Shown piece by piece: positions 6,078 to 7,334 of a stretch of 7,334 nucleotides of DNA (position 1 is the first letter of the stretch; every line of letters begins with the position of its first letter). This stretch comes from Actinomycetota bacterium (GTDB taxonomy: Bacteria > Actinomycetota > Actinomycetes > Actinomycetales > Microbacteriaceae), in the NCBI GenBank assembly GCA_009704225.1, contig WLEN01000034.1, positions 1 to 7,334 of the forward strand, in the 5' to 3' direction. The position numbers and the translations under genes are program-made. The notes below the pieces were generated by a model. The model was given only the letters and a program-made list of their open reading frames with translations, ran no database searches and had not been told where the DNA came from.

Positions 6078-6078
6078 A
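6073..6078 (-). promoter_or_regulatory. Candidate -10 box of cysD (leaderless)
   Basis: TATGCT on the minus strand is followed by seven bases and then the cysD ATG at 6065. No Shine-Dalgarno is visible. No good -35 is present at 16-18 bp; TTGCAA at 6110..6105 is too far (26 bp) to serve. Confidence 0.5.
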
Positions 6079-6088
6079 TCGTTTTACG

Positions 6089-6109
6089 AAAAAAAATGCA
6101 CCCTTTGCA
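6089..6109 (-). terminator. Weak candidate terminator after fba
   Basis: On the minus strand, TGCA-AAGGG-TGCA is followed directly by eight T residues, starting 10 bp after the fba stop. The stem is only four pairs, so efficiency is doubtful. The T8 tract just upstream of the cysD promoter could instead act as an upstream promoter element. Some readthrough from fba into cysD is possible. Confidence 0.3.
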
Positions 6110-6118
6110 AGGCTCGAT

Positions 6119-7144
6119 CTACTTCACTGCGTGCCCGGCCGAGCCGAGCTGCTTTGCGTAATCGACAACCCGTGACGCCATTGCTGTTTCGGCGAGTTTT
6201 CCCCACGAACGCGGGTCATAGACCTTCTTGTTGCCGACCTCACCGTCAACCTTGAGAACTCCGTCGTAGTTGCGGAACATCGTGTCGGCGACCGACCGGG
6301 TGAATGCGTACTGAGTGTCGGTGTCGAGGTTCATCTTGACGACTCCGTTGCGGACCGCCTCGAAGATCTCGTCCTCGGTCGAACCCGAACCGCCGTGGAA
6401 TACGAGGTCGAGGGGCTTTGCCTCGGTGCCGTACTTTTTCGCGAGACCGTCCTGAATGTCGGCGAGGATCTCGGGACGTAGCTTTACGTTTCCTGGCTTG
6501 TACACGCCGTGCACGTTTCCAAAAGTGAGAGCAGCCATGTAGCGGCCGTTGTCACCGAGTCCGAGCGCGTCGACCATTGCGATTGCGTCGTCGAGCGTCG
6601 TGTACAGGTTTTCGTTGATGTCGTGACTGACGCCATCTTCTTCACCACCGACAACGCCGATTTCGACCTCGAGGATGGCGTTGATGTTCTTGGTCTTTTT
6701 AAGCATCGATTGTGCGATTTCGAGGTTCTCGGCCAGAGGAACAGCCGAACCGTCCCACATGTGCGACTGGAAAATGGGGTTACGCCCCGCCTTGACTTCT
6801 TCTTCACTCGCTTCGATGAGCGGAAAAACGAAACCATCGAGGGCGTCCTTGGGGCAGTGGTCGGTGTGTACTGCAACGGTGACGGGATACGACTTCGCGA
6901 CCTCGTGGACGAATCTGGCCATCGCGAGAGCTCCCGTTGCACGCGCTTTGACGGTGTGCCCGGCGAAGAAGTCAGCGCCGCCCGTCGTGACCTGAAGAAT
7001 TCCGTCGGAACCCGCCTCGGTGAGACCCTGCAATACGGCGTTGATTGTCGACGACGACGACACATTGATCGCGGGGAATGCGAAGATATTCTTCTTTGCG
7101 GTGTCCAGCATCTCGGCGTATTGGTCCGGTGTTGCGACGGGCAT
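6119..7144 (-). CDS. fba: Class II fructose-bisphosphate aldolase
   Basis: A zinc-dependent aldolase that interconverts fructose 1,6-bisphosphate with DHAP and glyceraldehyde 3-phosphate in glycolysis and gluconeogenesis. From the ATG at 7144 the product has 341 residues, the usual length for actinobacterial class II enzymes. Visible motifs are HTDHCPK (93-99; D95 catalytic, H96 zinc ligand), EVEIG (159-163; metal region), GNVHGVY (209-215; H212 zinc ligand), HGGSGS (250-255; H250 zinc ligand plus phosphate-binding glycines) and NLDTDTQ (272-278; phosphate and substrate contacts). The start at 7144 was chosen because AAGGAG lies four bases upstream. The longer frame from 7168 would swallow this site. 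Its 3' neighbour on the same strand is cysD. Its divergent neighbour glpX acts on the same metabolite, so joint control from the 122-bp gap is plausible. Confidence 0.97.
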   Translation of the reverse strand: MPVATPDQYAEMLDTAKKNIFAFPAINVSSSSTINAVLQGLTEAGSDGILQVTTGGADFFAGHTVKARATGALAMARFVHEVAKSYPVTVAVHTDHCPKDALDGFVFPLIEASEEEVKAGRNPIFQSHMWDGSAVPLAENLEIAQSMLKKTKNINAILEVEIGVVGGEEDGVSHDINENLYTTLDDAIAMVDALGLGDNGRYMAALTFGNVHGVYKPGNVKLRPEILADIQDGLAKKYGTEAKPLDLVFHGGSGSTEDEIFEAVRNGVVKMNLDTDTQYAFTRSVADTMFRNYDGVLKVDGEVGNKKVYDPRSWGKLAETAMASRVVDYAKQLGSAGHAVK

Positions 7145-7148
7145 GGTT

Positions 7149-7154
7149 CTCCTT
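7149..7154 (-). promoter_or_regulatory. Ribosome binding site of fba
   Basis: AAGGAG on the minus strand, four bases before the ATG at 7144, is the strongest Shine-Dalgarno in the window. It fixes the fba start and excludes the in-frame ATG at 7168. Confidence 0.85.
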
Positions 7155-7180
7155 GAAATGTTGGGCAAGCGCGCGCGTTC

Positions 7181-7186
7181 ATTCTA
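7181..7186 (-). promoter_or_regulatory. Candidate -10 box of fba
   Basis: TAGAAT on the minus strand (five of six to TATAAT) would start transcription near 7174 and give a leader of about 30 nt that carries the ribosome site. No convincing -35 is seen 16-19 bp upstream. Confidence 0.4.
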
Positions 7187-7204
7187 CTGTTGGGGGCTTA
7201 CGGA

Positions 7205-7210
7205 TAGTCT
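7205..7210 (+). promoter_or_regulatory. Possible -10 box of glpX
   Basis: TAGTCT fits TANNNT and would give a glpX leader of about 50 nt. There is no matching -35, and a TANNNT match alone is weak in a 122-bp gap. Confidence 0.2.
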
Positions 7211-7213
7211 GGA

Positions 7214-7253
7214 GTCACACCGATCCACTCGACGACGTCGCATTGCATGTGAC
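7214..7253. repeat. Inverted repeat GTCACA / TGTGAC in the fba-glpX gap
   Basis: GTCACA (7214-7219) and TGTGAC (7248-7253) are perfect 6-bp inverted arms with 28 bp between them. A separate 8-bp palindrome, CGACGTCG (7233-7240), lies between the arms. It could be a paired operator for the divergent genes or a hairpin in the glpX leader just before its ribosome site. Chance is not excluded. Confidence 0.3.
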
Positions 7254-7255
7254 AC

Positions 7256-7261
7256 AGGGGA
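7256..7261 (+). promoter_or_regulatory. Ribosome binding site of glpX
   Basis: AGGGGA lies five bases before the ATG at 7267. It supports that start together with the family-typical N-terminus. Confidence 0.6.
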
Positions 7262-7266
7262 TTTCC

Positions 7267-7334
7267 ATGACAAATCAATTCGCCCATCCGGATCGCAACC
7301 TCGCCCTCGAACTGGTGCGCTCGACCGAAGCGGC
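7267..7334 (+). CDS. glpX: Class II fructose-1,6-bisphosphatase GlpX, N-terminal fragment (cut by window edge)
   Basis: GlpX hydrolyses fructose 1,6-bisphosphate to fructose 6-phosphate, the committed step of gluconeogenesis. Only 22 full codons plus two bases are present, reading MTNQFAHPDRNLALELVRST and then EAA. The DRNLALELVR-TEAA pattern is the signature opening of actinobacterial GlpX. A Shine-Dalgarno precedes the ATG. It is divergent from fba, whose product makes its substrate in the gluconeogenic direction. In actinobacteria glpX often lies near xseA and ispH and is often followed by a fumarase gene, which may be next outside the window. The short length limits certainty. Confidence 0.82.
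   Translation, partial: MTNQFAHPDRNLALELVRSTEA

Noticed and set aside
6105..6110. TTGCAA as the -35 of cysD
   Set aside because: It is 26 bp from the TATGCT box, too far for a normal sigma-70-type promoter.
7145..7168. Start of fba at the ATG at 7168
   Set aside because: The extra eight residues span the strong AAGGAG site that serves the ATG at 7144, and class II aldolases of this type begin near MPVATPDQYAEML.
6484..7182. Long open frames in other phases and on the opposite strand of fba (232 codons minus; 215 codons plus at 6509-7156)
   Set aside because: Ser/Arg/Thr-rich or low-complexity shadows caused by strong codon bias in fba; no conserved motifs.
1..7334. Mobile element, CRISPR array, tRNA/rRNA, toxin-antitoxin or defence system
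   Set aside because: No regularly spaced repeats, transposase or integrase motifs, tRNA-like cloverleaf or defence domains were seen; nearly all the DNA is accounted for by core metabolic genes.

Overview
The window looks like a gene-dense chromosomal segment from an actinobacterium (Actinomycetota), probably Microbacteriaceae-like. The evidence is the moderately high GC, the actinobacterial style of IspH, class II aldolase and GlpX, and the many starts with no Shine-Dalgarno but a TANNNT box 6-7 nt upstream, as in leaderless actinobacterial transcripts. The lineage is inferred from protein style and gene order, not from a marker gene.

Layout. The left edge holds the N-terminal third or so of xseA (-). 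Divergent from it is an unrecognised, strongly acidic 168-residue protein (+), followed 16 bp later by ispH (+), the last enzyme of the MEP isoprenoid pathway. Convergent with ispH is a small winged-helix regulator (-). It shares a 56-bp divergent promoter region with an SbtA-family sodium/bicarbonate symporter (+). The symporter gene meets a cysNC fusion gene (-) tail to tail, and the two stop codons lie on the two strands of one CTAG. cysD (-) is coupled upstream of cysNC through a one-base stop/start overlap. Further upstream on the same strand is fba (-), a class II fructose-bisphosphate aldolase. Divergent from fba is the first 68 bp of glpX (+), class II fructose-1,6-bisphosphatase, cut by the right edge.

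How the genes work together. CysD and CysNC form the sulfate activation machinery (sulfate to APS to PAPS). Fba and GlpX catalyse adjacent steps of gluconeogenesis from opposite sides of one intergenic region. The regulator and SbtA appear to be a self-contained module: overlapping leaderless promoters and an 18-bp inverted repeat that covers the regulator -10 and the symporter -35. No P-II-like SbtB gene is next to sbtA, so a transcriptional partner stands where cyanobacteria often carry an allosteric one.

Most of the window is ordinary core metabolism. I saw no mobile element, CRISPR array, tRNA, rRNA or defence system. The parts worth a second look are the regulator-sbtA control region, the recurring leaderless start architecture, the CTAG shared stop, a palindrome over the cysD promoter and start, and the unknown acidic protein. 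No non-coding stretch exceeds 300 bases; the longest is the 122-bp fba-glpX gap.
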